This document shows, piece by piece, positions 1 through 5,253 of a stretch of DNA of 5,329 nt. Numbering within the stretch: position 1 is the stretch's first letter; every line of letters starts with the position of its first letter. A program made the position numbers and the translations under genes. Under the pieces are notes generated by a model that saw nothing but the letters and a program-made list of their open reading frames with translations, searched no databases and was not told where the DNA came from. Source of the stretch: DASUSF01 sp036375275 (GTDB taxonomy: Bacteria; Pseudomonadota; Alphaproteobacteria; Geminicoccales; Geminicoccaceae); the NCBI GenBank assembly GCA_036375275.1, contig DASUSF010000293.1, positions 1-5,329 on the forward strand, read 5' to 3'.

Positions 1-298
1 CACCGGCCCGCCGATCCGCCATGGGTGCGCTCCCACCCGGTGCCGCCAGACCCCTCCGGCCGACGGGCGCCCGACCTCGCGGCCGCCCCGGCGACGCGGC
101 AACGATTGAAACGCGCGCCCGCCGCTCCGCGACATCGGGCTGAAACCGGCGCCATCTAGAACCGGATCCGATGCGACGGCGGAAGGGCGGAGCGGAGCGC
201 CCCACTTCATGAGCCGGGCGGAGCGGCCCGCCCCGACCCGACGCGCGACGAGAACCCGAGGGCGGCCACCCCGCCTTCGCGATGGAAAGGTTGAGGCG
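1..298. other. Left edge: no supported gene
   Basis: I see no convincing gene here. One minus-strand frame is open from 771 through the left edge, but its codons in this part show mixed third positions (GCA, GAT, GTT, CTA, GGT), unlike the strong G/C bias of the real genes nearby. A minus-strand ATG at 22-20, with GGGAG upstream on that strand, could be the start of a gene leaving the window, but only seven codons are visible. The right end of the stretch carries the ribosome binding site of the next gene (AAAGG, 286-290). Confidence 0.5.
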
Positions 299-622
299 AT
301 GCCTGCGCGGACGACCATGACCCCCCTTCGGACGATCTTCACCGGGGCGCTCCTCGTCCTGATCGGCGCGAGCACCCTGCTCGCCTGGACGGCGCTCCGC
401 GACGCCCGCGTGATCGGCCCCGACCCGACGGTCGAGCGGTCGGCGGAGGTCGCCCCCGCTCCGGTGCTGCCGCGGGTGCGGCCGCCGGAGCGGTCGGACT
501 TCCTGCCCGCCTGGACCACCCGCCCCGCCGCGGCGGAGCGGACCCGCCCGGCGGAGCGTCCGGGCAACGCCGGCGACGGCGCACGGGCGGCGGGTGGCGC
601 CGCGCCGCCCCGCACCGCGTAG
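299..622 (+). CDS. Small hypothetical protein with one N-terminal membrane segment
   Basis: This is an unrecognised 107-residue protein. Residues about 13-32 are a hydrophobic stretch (IFTGALLVLIGASTLLAW is its core) preceded by basic residues, so it is probably a single-pass inner-membrane protein or has an uncleaved signal anchor. The rest is rich in proline, arginine, alanine and glutamate, looks disordered and should lie in the periplasm. I chose ATG 299 because AAAGG at 286-290 sits 8 bases upstream. The frame is open back to an ATG at 209, but those 30 extra residues are arginine-rich and lack such a site. Third codon positions are almost all G or C, which supports real coding. No catalytic motif is visible, and nothing ties it to the molybdate genes, which begin 188 bases downstream. 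It may be lineage-specific. Confidence 0.6.
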   Translation: MPARTTMTPLRTIFTGALLVLIGASTLLAWTALRDARVIGPDPTVERSAEVAPAPVLPRVRPPERSDFLPAWTTRPAAAERTRPAERPGNAGDGARAAGGAAPPRTA

Positions 623-804
623 GCCCGGTGGTCCCGCGGATCCGTGCGCCTCAGGCTCCGCCGGTCGAGGCCGATCGCCTCGGTCAGGACATAGGCCGGC
701 ACGTCCCCCTGCCGCCCGACAGCGTCCCGGGCGGCCGTCGGCGCAGGAGGGGAGAACGATCGGGCCCTCATCGTGTGGCGTCCGTCGCCGGGACGTGATC
801 AGAT

Positions 805-809
805 GAGGG
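805..809 (+). promoter_or_regulatory. Ribosome binding site of modE-like gene, very close to start
   Basis: GAGGG lies one base before ATG 811, tighter than the usual 5-9 bases. An in-frame TGA at 796-798 rules out any earlier start, so 811 is the first possible ATG. The tight spacing may mean modest translation, which would suit a regulator. Confidence 0.5.
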
Positions 810-810
810 A

Positions 811-1182
811 ATGAACGCTGACCACCGCAGGCTCGGCGGCCGCCTCCGGATCGTGCTGGAGCCGGACGTCGCGATCGGGCCCGGCAAGGCGGACGTCCTC
901 GAGGGGATCAGGGAGACCGGCTCGATCGCCGCCGCCGGGCGTGCCATGGACATGAGCTACAAGCGGGCCTGGCACCTGGTCGAGACCATGAACCGCTGCT
1001 TCAAGCGTCCGCTGGTCGAGGCGAGCAAGGGTGGTCGCGCCGGCGGCGGCGCCAGGCTGACCGCGCTCGGGTGCGAGGTGCTGGCCCGCTATCGCCGGAT
1101 GGAGATGCTGACCGCGGCGGCCATCGAGCCGGACATGGCGGCGCTCCGCGCGCTCGTGGCCGATCGCGCCGACGACGACTAG
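811..1182 (+). CDS. modE: ModE-type molybdate-responsive regulator, DNA-binding domain only
   Basis: This 123-residue protein matches the N-terminal winged-helix domain of ModE, the LysR-like regulator that binds operators of molybdate transport genes. The helix-turn-helix covers about residues 37-61: GSIAAAGRAMDMSYKRAWHL, then VETMN. The family's glycine-rich wing follows (GGRAGGGARLT, 74-84). N-terminal residues 11-25 (RLRIVLEPDVAIGPG) match the family's first strand region. E. coli ModE has about 260 residues, with two molybdate-binding (Mop/TOBE) domains at the C-terminus; here the protein ends soon after the DNA-binding domain. Such one-domain versions are known in other bacteria, so this need not be a truncation, and the end is a clean TAG. 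It lies directly upstream of, and in the same direction as, a palindromic operator and modABC. By inference it represses modABC when molybdate is plentiful, with sensing done in an unknown way. Confidence 0.85.
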   Translation: MNADHRRLGGRLRIVLEPDVAIGPGKADVLEGIRETGSIAAAGRAMDMSYKRAWHLVETMNRCFKRPLVEASKGGRAGGGARLTALGCEVLARYRRMEMLTAAAIEPDMAALRALVADRADDD

Positions 1183-1206
1183 CGCACTTGGCGACGCGCG
1201 GCGCGA

Positions 1207-1232
1207 TCGATATGGTCAGCTGGCTATATCGA
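1207..1232 (+). promoter_or_regulatory. Mo-box: ModE-type operator overlapping the modABC promoter
   Basis: A perfect inverted repeat, TCGATAT (1207-1213) and ATATCGA (1226-1232), has 12 bases between its arms, with a CAGCTG palindrome (1217-1222) at its centre. It is AT-rich in a very GC-rich setting. The form, two CG-TATA-like half-sites facing each other ahead of modA, is that of known ModE operators. Promoter-like elements overlap it: CTATAT at 1224-1229 looks like an alphaproteobacterial -10 box with a poor -35, and TTGGCG (1188-1193) lies 17 bases before TATGGT (1211-1216). Either way, a bound dimer would cover the promoter. The assignment rests on symmetry and position. Confidence 0.75.
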
Positions 1233-1234
1233 AC

Positions 1235-1240
1235 AGAAGG
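1235..1240 (+). promoter_or_regulatory. Candidate ribosome binding site for modA ATG 1247
   Basis: AGAAGG lies 6 bases before ATG 1247, a good match in sequence and spacing. It begins only 3 bases after the operator. If the -10 box is CTATAT 1224-1229, transcription would start near 1236 and this site would be partly lost from the mRNA. It would be fully present only if the upstream promoter option (TATGGT, 1211-1216) is used. Confidence 0.4.
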
Positions 1241-1246
1241 CGTCGG

Positions 1247-2215
1247 ATGGCTCGGGCTCCCCTGCTTCACGACCGGCTCGTTGGAGCAATCTCCGATGAG
1301 ACAGAACCGGATCGAACCGCGGCGTCCTTCCGCTCATCGGAAGAAAATTGCTCTATTCCAACGGATCAGAGCGGATTCACCCGATCGGAACCGCTGGCAG
1401 GGCGGTTCCGTCATATCGGGATCCGCACTAGCGCCTCGCTGGCGCTCGTCGCCGGCATCGCGCTCCTGACCATCGCCGGGCTCGCGAGGAGCGCGTTCGC
1501 GGACGAGCCGCCGACGGTCGCCGCGGCAGCCGATCTGCAGTTCGCGCTGACCGAGGTGGCGGCGGCGTTCGCGGCCGAGACCGGCCTGGAGGTGAAGCTG
1601 GCGTTCGGGTCGTCCGGCAACTTCGCCCGCCAGATCCGGCAGGGCGCGCCGTTCGAGATGTACCTCTCGGCGGACGAGAGCTACGTGCTGGAGCTGAGCA
1701 GGGACGGCTTCACGCGCGACGACGGCGTGCTCTACGCCATCGGCCGGATCGTCGTGATCGTGCCGGACGGCTCGCCGCTCGAGCCCGACGGCACGCTCCG
1801 AGACCTGCGCGCGGCGCTGGCGGACGGCCGGGTCCAGAAGTTCGCGATCGCCAATCCGGAGCACGCCCCGTACGGCCGGCGGGCCGAGGAGGCGCTCCGC
1901 CACGCCGGCCTGTGGGAGGCGATCGAGGACCGGCTGGTGCTCGGCGAGAACGTCGCGCAGGCGGCGCAGTTCGCAACGTCGGGCTCGACCGCGGGCGGCA
2001 TCATCGCCTACTCGCTGGCGCTCTCGCCCAAAGTCTCGGCCCGCGGCAGGTTCGAGCCGATCCCCGAGGCGTGGCATGCGCCGCTGCGCCAGCGCATGGT
2101 GCTGCTCGAGAACGCAGGCGCCACCGCCGGGCGCTTCTTCGCGTTCGTCCAGGCGCCCCGGGCGCGGGCGGTCATGCGCCGGTACGGCTTCGTGCTGCCG
2201 GGCGAGGGCTCCTGA
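1247..2215 (+). CDS. modA: Molybdate ABC transporter substrate-binding protein ModA (start uncertain)
   Basis: ModA is the periplasmic protein that captures molybdate and delivers it to ModB. From ATG 1247 the frame has 322 residues. A signal peptide runs about 60-85 (SLALVAGIALLTIAGLA core, likely cut at AFA|DEP), leaving a mature protein of about 237 residues, normal for the family. Family signatures are AAADL (93-97), GSSGN (121-125), GAPFEMYLSAD (133-143), YAIGRIVV (163-170), NPEHAPYG (203-210) and AYSLAL (254-259). Aspartate replaces the serine found in the first E. coli motif (AASSL-like), a variant I recall from some other ModA proteins. The start is a puzzle: residues 1-55 resemble no signal peptide and are encoded by inverted repeats. 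No ATG, GTG or TTG occurs in frame after 1247. CTG 1394 would give an ordinary 36-residue signal peptide with a basic N-region. modB follows after 13 bases. Confidence 0.93.
   Translation: MARAPLLHDRLVGAISDETEPDRTAASFRSSEENCSIPTDQSGFTRSEPLAGRFRHIGIRTSASLALVAGIALLTIAGLARSAFADEPPTVAAAADLQFALTEVAAAFAAETGLEVKLAFGSSGNFARQIRQGAPFEMYLSADESYVLELSRDGFTRDDGVLYAIGRIVVIVPDGSPLEPDGTLRDLRAALADGRVQKFAIANPEHAPYGRRAEEALRHAGLWEAIEDRLVLGENVAQAAQFATSGSTAGGIIAYSLALSPKVSARGRFEPIPEAWHAPLRQRMVLLENAGATAGRFFAFVQAPRARAVMRRYGFVLPGEGS
1279..1363. repeat. Nested inverted repeat before/inside the modA 5' end
   Basis: Three paired segments nest around one axis. CGTTGGA (1279-1285) pairs with TCCAACG (1357-1363). GCAAT (1286-1290) pairs with ATTGC (1347-1351). 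TCCGATGAG (1292-1300) pairs with CTCATCGGA (1333-1341). These give 21 perfect base pairs, with TCTAT (1352-1356) and AGAAA (1342-1346) as asymmetric loops. CGGA (1308-1311) and TCCG (1329-1332) could add four more. The stretch is less GC-rich than its surroundings. It could be a small dispersed repeat (MITE- or REP-like) or a folded mRNA leader. I cannot match it to the molybdenum cofactor riboswitch. Confidence 0.7.
1386..1410 (+). repeat. Perfect 9-bp hairpin near possible modA start
   Basis: CGGAACCGC (1386-1394) and GCGGTTCCG (1402-1410) form a perfect stem with the 7-base loop TGGCAGG. No U-rich run follows, so it is not a classical terminator. It overlaps the in-frame CTG at 1394. An alternative stem, AGCGG (1370-1374) with CCGCT (1391-1395), uses the same bases, so the two folds exclude each other. 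Confidence 0.6.
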
Positions 2216-2228
2216 AGGCTGGCGCGCG

Positions 2229-2897
2229 ATGGACTGGACGGCACTCCGGCTTTCTCTGCAGCTCGGCAGCTTCACCGTCCTGCTGCTGCTGCCGGTCGGG
2301 ATCTGGGCCGGGCGCCGCCTCGCCTACCGCGACTTCCGCGGCAAGGGCGTCGTCGAAGCGCTGGTCGCGCTGCCGCTGGTGCTGCCACCCACCGTCTTCG
2401 GCTACTACCTGCTGGTGGGCTTCGGCGCCGCCTCCCCGATCGGGCAGGTCTGGCACAGCCTGTTCGGTCGCCCGCTCGTCTTCACCTTCGAGGGTCTGCT
2501 CGTCGCCTCGGTCATCTTCAACCTGCCGTTCGCGATCCAGCCGATGCAGCGCGGCTTCGAGGCAATCCCCCGCGAGGTGCGGGAGGCCGCCGCCTGCTGT
2601 GGCATGTCGCCGTGGCAGGCGCTGCGGCGGATCGAGCTGCCGCTCGCCTGGCCCGGCATCCTCACCGCCATGGTGCTGGGCTTTGCCCACACCCTCGGCG
2701 AGTTCGGGATCGTGCTGATGGTCGGCGGCAGCATTCCCGGCGAGACCAGGACCATCGCGATCGCGATCTACGACCGCGTGCAGGCGTTCGACGACCTGGC
2801 GGCGGCCCAGATGTCGGCGCTGCTGCTGGCGATCTCGCTTGTCACCATCGCGCTCACCTATGGGCTCTCGCGGCGGGTCGGGCGGCGACTCGGCTGA
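2229..2897 (+). CDS. modB: Molybdate ABC transporter permease ModB
   Basis: ModB is the inner-membrane channel subunit and works as a dimer with two ModC subunits. It has 222 residues, the normal length. Membrane segments fall at about 10-28, 45-66, 83-105, 144-166 and 190-212. LPLVLPPTVFGYYLL (48-62) is very typical of ModB. The cytoplasmic coupling loop that docks onto the ATPase is clear: EAAACCGMSPWQALRRIELP (119-138), with the family's EAA, glycine and I-LP positions all kept. GEFG (157-160) is another family mark. ATG 2229 lies 13 bases after the modA stop, with GAAGG at 2214-2218 as a ribosome binding site that overlaps that stop. This start gives a normal ModB N-terminus, whereas the open frame before it (from 2076) is a shadow of modA. 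It should be co-transcribed with modA and modC. Confidence 0.95.
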   Translation: MDWTALRLSLQLGSFTVLLLLPVGIWAGRRLAYRDFRGKGVVEALVALPLVLPPTVFGYYLLVGFGAASPIGQVWHSLFGRPLVFTFEGLLVASVIFNLPFAIQPMQRGFEAIPREVREAAACCGMSPWQALRRIELPLAWPGILTAMVLGFAHTLGEFGIVLMVGGSIPGETRTIAIAIYDRVQAFDDLAAAQMSALLLAISLVTIALTYGLSRRVGRRLG

Positions 2898-2898
2898 G

Positions 2899-4023
2899 GT
2901 GAGCGCGGGGCTCCTGGTCCGTCTGCATCAGGACGCCCCGATCCCGCTCGCCGCGACGTTCGCCTGCGCGCCGGGCGAGATGCTCGCGCTGGTCGGACCC
3001 TCGGGCAGCGGCAAGTCGACGATCCTCCGGACGATCGCCGGGCTCTACCGTCCGAGGAATGGAGCGGTCTCGGTCGAGGGCGACGTCTGGTTCGAGAGCG
3101 AGGCCGGCGTCTGGCTGCCGGCCCACCGGCGCCGGGCGGGCCTCGTGTTCCAGAGCTACGCGCTGTTCCCGCACCTGACCGCCCTCGACAACGTGACCGC
3201 GGCGCTCGGTCATCTGCCCCGGGGGGAGAGGCGGGCCCGCGCCGGGCAGCTGCTCGAGCTGGTCCATCTGGCCGGGCTCGAAGGGCGCCGGCCGGCAGAG
3301 CTCTCCGGCGGCCAGCAGCAACGCGTCGCGGTCGCACGCGCGCTCGGGCGCGAGCCGAAGGTCCTGCTGCTCGACGAGCCGTTCTCGGCGGTCGACAAGG
3401 CGACCCGGCAGAAGCTGTACCGCGAGCTCGCAGCCATGCGGCAGCGCCTGTCGATGCCGGTGGTCCTGGTGACCCATGACCTCGACGAGGCCCTGATGCT
3501 CGCCGACCGGCTCAGCCTCCTGCACCACGGGCGCACGCTGCAGGACGGCCCCCCGCTCCAGGTCATCGAGCGGCCCGCGACGCTCGAGGCGGCACGCCTG
3601 GTCGGCCAGCGCAACCTCTTCGACGCCACCGTCCTCGAGCACCAGGCGCCGCCCGGCTTCACGCTGCTCCGCTGGTGCGGACGCGTCCTCGAGGCCGAGC
3701 GCAACCCCCTCTACCCGGTCGGCGCCAGCGTCAGCTGGATGATCCCGTCGTCGCACCTGGTCCTGCACCGGAGGGACCGGCCGTCGCGCGGCGAGCACGA
3801 GAACCCGGTCCCCGGGATCATCACCGAGTGCCTGCCGCTCGGCGAGAGCACCAGCTGCGCGCTGACGGTCGACGGCGGCGCCGACCTGTCCCTCGCCTTC
3901 AGCGTGCCCTCGCACGTCGCGGCCAGGAACCGGCTGGCGCCGGGCGAACGCGCGACCGTGTCGCTGCTCGCCTCCGGCATCCACCTGATGCCACCCGACG
4001 ACACTTGCCCGCCGGTCGGATGA
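2899..4023 (+). CDS. modC: Molybdate ABC transporter ATP-binding protein ModC
   Basis: ModC is the cytoplasmic ATPase that drives molybdate import. From GTG 2899 it has 374 residues, slightly longer than E. coli ModC (352). The nucleotide-binding domain is complete: Walker A GPSGSGKST (33-41), Q-loop glutamine 85 (VFQSYALFPH), signature LSGGQQQR (135-142), Walker B LLLDEP (156-161), D-loop SAVD (163-166) and switch histidine 193 (VTHD). The C-terminal region looks like two small beta-rich parts (about 239-292 and 303-364). The second has TOBE-like features (PLG at 313-315, LAPGERATVSL at 346-356). I prefer GTG 2899, one base after the modB stop, because it gives a family-like N-terminus. ATG 2860 and TTG 2839, inside modB, would add 13 or 20 residues rich in glycine and serine. 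None has a strong ribosome binding site, so coupling to modB translation is likely. Confidence 0.93.
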   Translation: MSAGLLVRLHQDAPIPLAATFACAPGEMLALVGPSGSGKSTILRTIAGLYRPRNGAVSVEGDVWFESEAGVWLPAHRRRAGLVFQSYALFPHLTALDNVTAALGHLPRGERRARAGQLLELVHLAGLEGRRPAELSGGQQQRVAVARALGREPKVLLLDEPFSAVDKATRQKLYRELAAMRQRLSMPVVLVTHDLDEALMLADRLSLLHHGRTLQDGPPLQVIERPATLEAARLVGQRNLFDATVLEHQAPPGFTLLRWCGRVLEAERNPLYPVGASVSWMIPSSHLVLHRRDRPSRGEHENPVPGIITECLPLGESTSCALTVDGGADLSLAFSVPSHVAARNRLAPGERATVSLLASGIHLMPPDDTCPPVG

Positions 4024-4038
4024 GGCGCGCGAGCGACC

Positions 4039-4058
4039 GGCGGGCGCGACGCCCTGCC
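4039..4058. terminator. Possible bidirectional terminator hairpin
   Basis: In the 36-base gap between the convergent modC and ybaK-like genes, GGC-GGGCG (4039-4046) pairs with CGCCC-GCC (4050-4058, one bulged T at 4055) around a CGA loop. The GC-rich stem suits a terminator for both directions, but no T-rich run follows on either strand, so intrinsic termination is only a guess. Confidence 0.4.
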
Positions 4059-4059
4059 C

Positions 4060-4551
4060 TCAACCGTCGCCGAGACCACGGACCAGCGGGCCGGCGGTCA
4101 GCAGGCTGAGCTCGAGCGCCGAGGTGGGAAACACGCAGAACGGGTGCCCGGCGGCCGCGTAGACCGTCTCGAACCGGCCGAGGCTTTCGTCGATCACCGT
4201 CGGCAACGGGGCCGGATGGCCGAGCGGCGCCACGCCGCCGATCACGAACCCGGTGGCCGCGCGGACCTGGGCAGCGTCCGCCCGCATGACGAGGCCGCTC
4301 CGCCCGAACGCCGGCGCCAGCGCCCGGGTGTCGCAGCGACGGTCGCCCGCGATCAGCGCCATCACCGGGGCGCCGTCGATCAGGAAGACCAGCGACTTCA
4401 CGATCGCGCCGACGGCGACTCCGAGGGCGCGCGCGGCGTCCTCCGCGGTCCGGGCGGTCTCCGCGAGCTCGATCACCACCGCGTCCGAGCCCTTCGCCCG
4501 GAGCGCCGCCTGGACCCGCCGGACGGCCGGATGCTTAAGCCTGGACGCCAT
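4060..4551 (-). CDS. YbaK/EbsC-family aminoacyl-tRNA deacylase
   Basis: This is a free-standing 163-residue protein of the YbaK/ProX fold. Family members hydrolyse wrongly charged tRNA, for example Cys-tRNA(Pro) for YbaK, and act in the cytoplasm as translation proofreaders. Family marks are the lysine in GAIVKSLVF (48-56, lysine 52, the expected key residue), ALIAGDRRCD (65-74), and the glycine-rich GFVIGGVAPLGHP (101-113) lining the active site. The length matches the family (about 150-165). I see no second domain and no fusion to prolyl-tRNA synthetase. The exact substrate (Cys-, Ala- or other misacylated tRNA) cannot be told from sequence reading. Its ATG (4551-4549) follows the stop of the upstream glutathione transferase with no base between, so translation is probably coupled. 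It converges on modC with a 36-base gap. Confidence 0.88.
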   Translation of the reverse strand: MASRLKHPAVRRVQAALRAKGSDAVVIELAETARTAEDAARALGVAVGAIVKSLVFLIDGAPVMALIAGDRRCDTRALAPAFGRSGLVMRADAAQVRAATGFVIGGVAPLGHPAPLPTVIDESLGRFETVYAAAGHPFCVFPTSALELSLLTAGPLVRGLGDG

Positions 4552-5199
4552 TCAGGCCTTCGGCACGGACGCGCCGGTCGCCGGCACGTCGTAGCCCTTC
4601 TGCACGGCCGGCCGGGCCGCGATCTCGTTGTACCAGCGCTTGACGTTCGGGAAGCCGTCGAGGCCGTTCTCGAGCTCGTGCCACTCGAAGCGCGAGACCC
4701 AGGGCCAGGTCGCGATGTCGGCGATCGAGTAGTCGTCGCCGGCGAGGTAGGCGTTGCCCGCCAAGCGCTTGTCCATCACCCCGTAGAGCCGCTTGCCCTC
4801 ATTCACGTAGCGGTTGATCGCGTAGGGGATCTTCTCCTTGGCGAAGCGGGCGAAGTGGTGGGTCTGGCCGAAGAACGGGCCGACCCCGCCCATCTGGAAC
4901 ATCAGCCACTGGATGACGTCCATCCGCTTCAGGTAGTCCTCGTGCGGCGGCAGGAACCGACCGGTCTTGTCGGCGAGGTAGATCAGGATCGCGCCGGACT
5001 CGAACATCTTGTAGCCGTTGTCGCGGTCGACGATGCCGGGGATCTTGTTGTTCGGGCTGATCTCGAGGAAGTGCGGCTGGAACTGCTCCTCGTTGGTGCC
5101 GATGTTGATCGGGTGGACCTCGTAGTCGAGGCCGCACTCCTCGAGCATGATGGAGACCTTGCGGCCGTTGGGCGTGCTCCAGGTGTAGAGATCGATCAT
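4552..5199 (-). CDS. yfcG: YfcG-like (nu-class) glutathione S-transferase / disulfide-bond reductase
   Basis: This 215-residue protein closely resembles E. coli YfcG, a nu-class glutathione transferase with strong disulfide-bond reductase activity that binds glutathione disulfide. The thioredoxin-like domain (about 1-80) begins MIDLYTW. It has STPNG at 8-12, placing threonine 9 and asparagine 11 where YfcG uses them in place of a catalytic cysteine or serine. It also has SPNNKIP (48-54, with the conserved cis-proline) and the glutathione-binding FESGA (66-70). The helical domain (about 90-205) has GQTHHF (111-116), IPYAI (124-128) and the N-capping box SIAD (158-161). I chose ATG 5199-5197 because GGAGG lies 5 bases upstream and the N-terminus then matches the family; the 39 codons upstream to 5316 are non-coding in character. 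It is the first gene of a two-gene unit. Confidence 0.92.
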   Translation of the reverse strand: MIDLYTWSTPNGRKVSIMLEECGLDYEVHPINIGTNEEQFQPHFLEISPNNKIPGIVDRDNGYKMFESGAILIYLADKTGRFLPPHEDYLKRMDVIQWLMFQMGGVGPFFGQTHHFARFAKEKIPYAINRYVNEGKRLYGVMDKRLAGNAYLAGDDYSIADIATWPWVSRFEWHELENGLDGFPNVKRWYNEIAARPAVQKGYDVPATGASVPKA

Positions 5200-5204
5200 C
5201 GGTT

Positions 5205-5209
5205 CCTCC
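5205..5209 (-). promoter_or_regulatory. Strong ribosome binding site that fixes the GST start
   Basis: Read on the minus strand, GGAGG is followed by 5 bases (AACCG) and then ATG 5199. It is the best ribosome binding site in the window and excludes the upstream ATG at 5316. Confidence 0.85.
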
Positions 5210-5225
5210 CGGGGGTCAGGGGCCG

Positions 5226-5253
5226 AGATAGCGCATCGGCGCGCGAGCGCAAG
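5226..5253 (-). promoter_or_regulatory. Candidate promoter for the GST-ybaK unit
   Basis: On the minus strand CTTGCG (5253-5248) is followed by 16 bases and then CTATCT (5231-5226). This resembles the housekeeping promoter pattern of alphaproteobacteria (CTTGAC, 16-17 bases, CTATAT-like). Transcription would start near 5219, giving a leader of about 20 bases that contains the ribosome binding site. It was found by eye only. Confidence 0.45.

Noticed and set aside
158..168. 11-base match AGAACCGGATC also found at 1303-1313
   Set aside because: An 11-base repeat is expected by chance in a window of this size, and the flanks do not match.
209..298. Longer start (ATG 209) for the small membrane protein
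   Set aside because: The added 30 residues are arginine-rich and lack a ribosome binding site of the kind seen before ATG 299.
1183..1410. Molybdenum cofactor riboswitch upstream of modA
   Set aside because: The stems are real, but I cannot see the conserved sequence blocks I associate with that motif; an Infernal search would settle it.
1212..1469. Alternative plus-strand frame from ATG 1212 through the modA leader
   Set aside because: Its ATG lies inside the operator, it has no ribosome binding site and no recognisable product.
1334..2275. Long minus-strand frame opposite modA (313 codons)
   Set aside because: It is arginine-rich, without domain motifs, and lies antisense to a clear ModA; it is a shadow frame typical of GC-rich DNA.
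2854..3984. Long minus-strand frame opposite modC (376 codons)
   Set aside because: The plus strand carries every ABC ATPase motif in order; the antisense frame has none.
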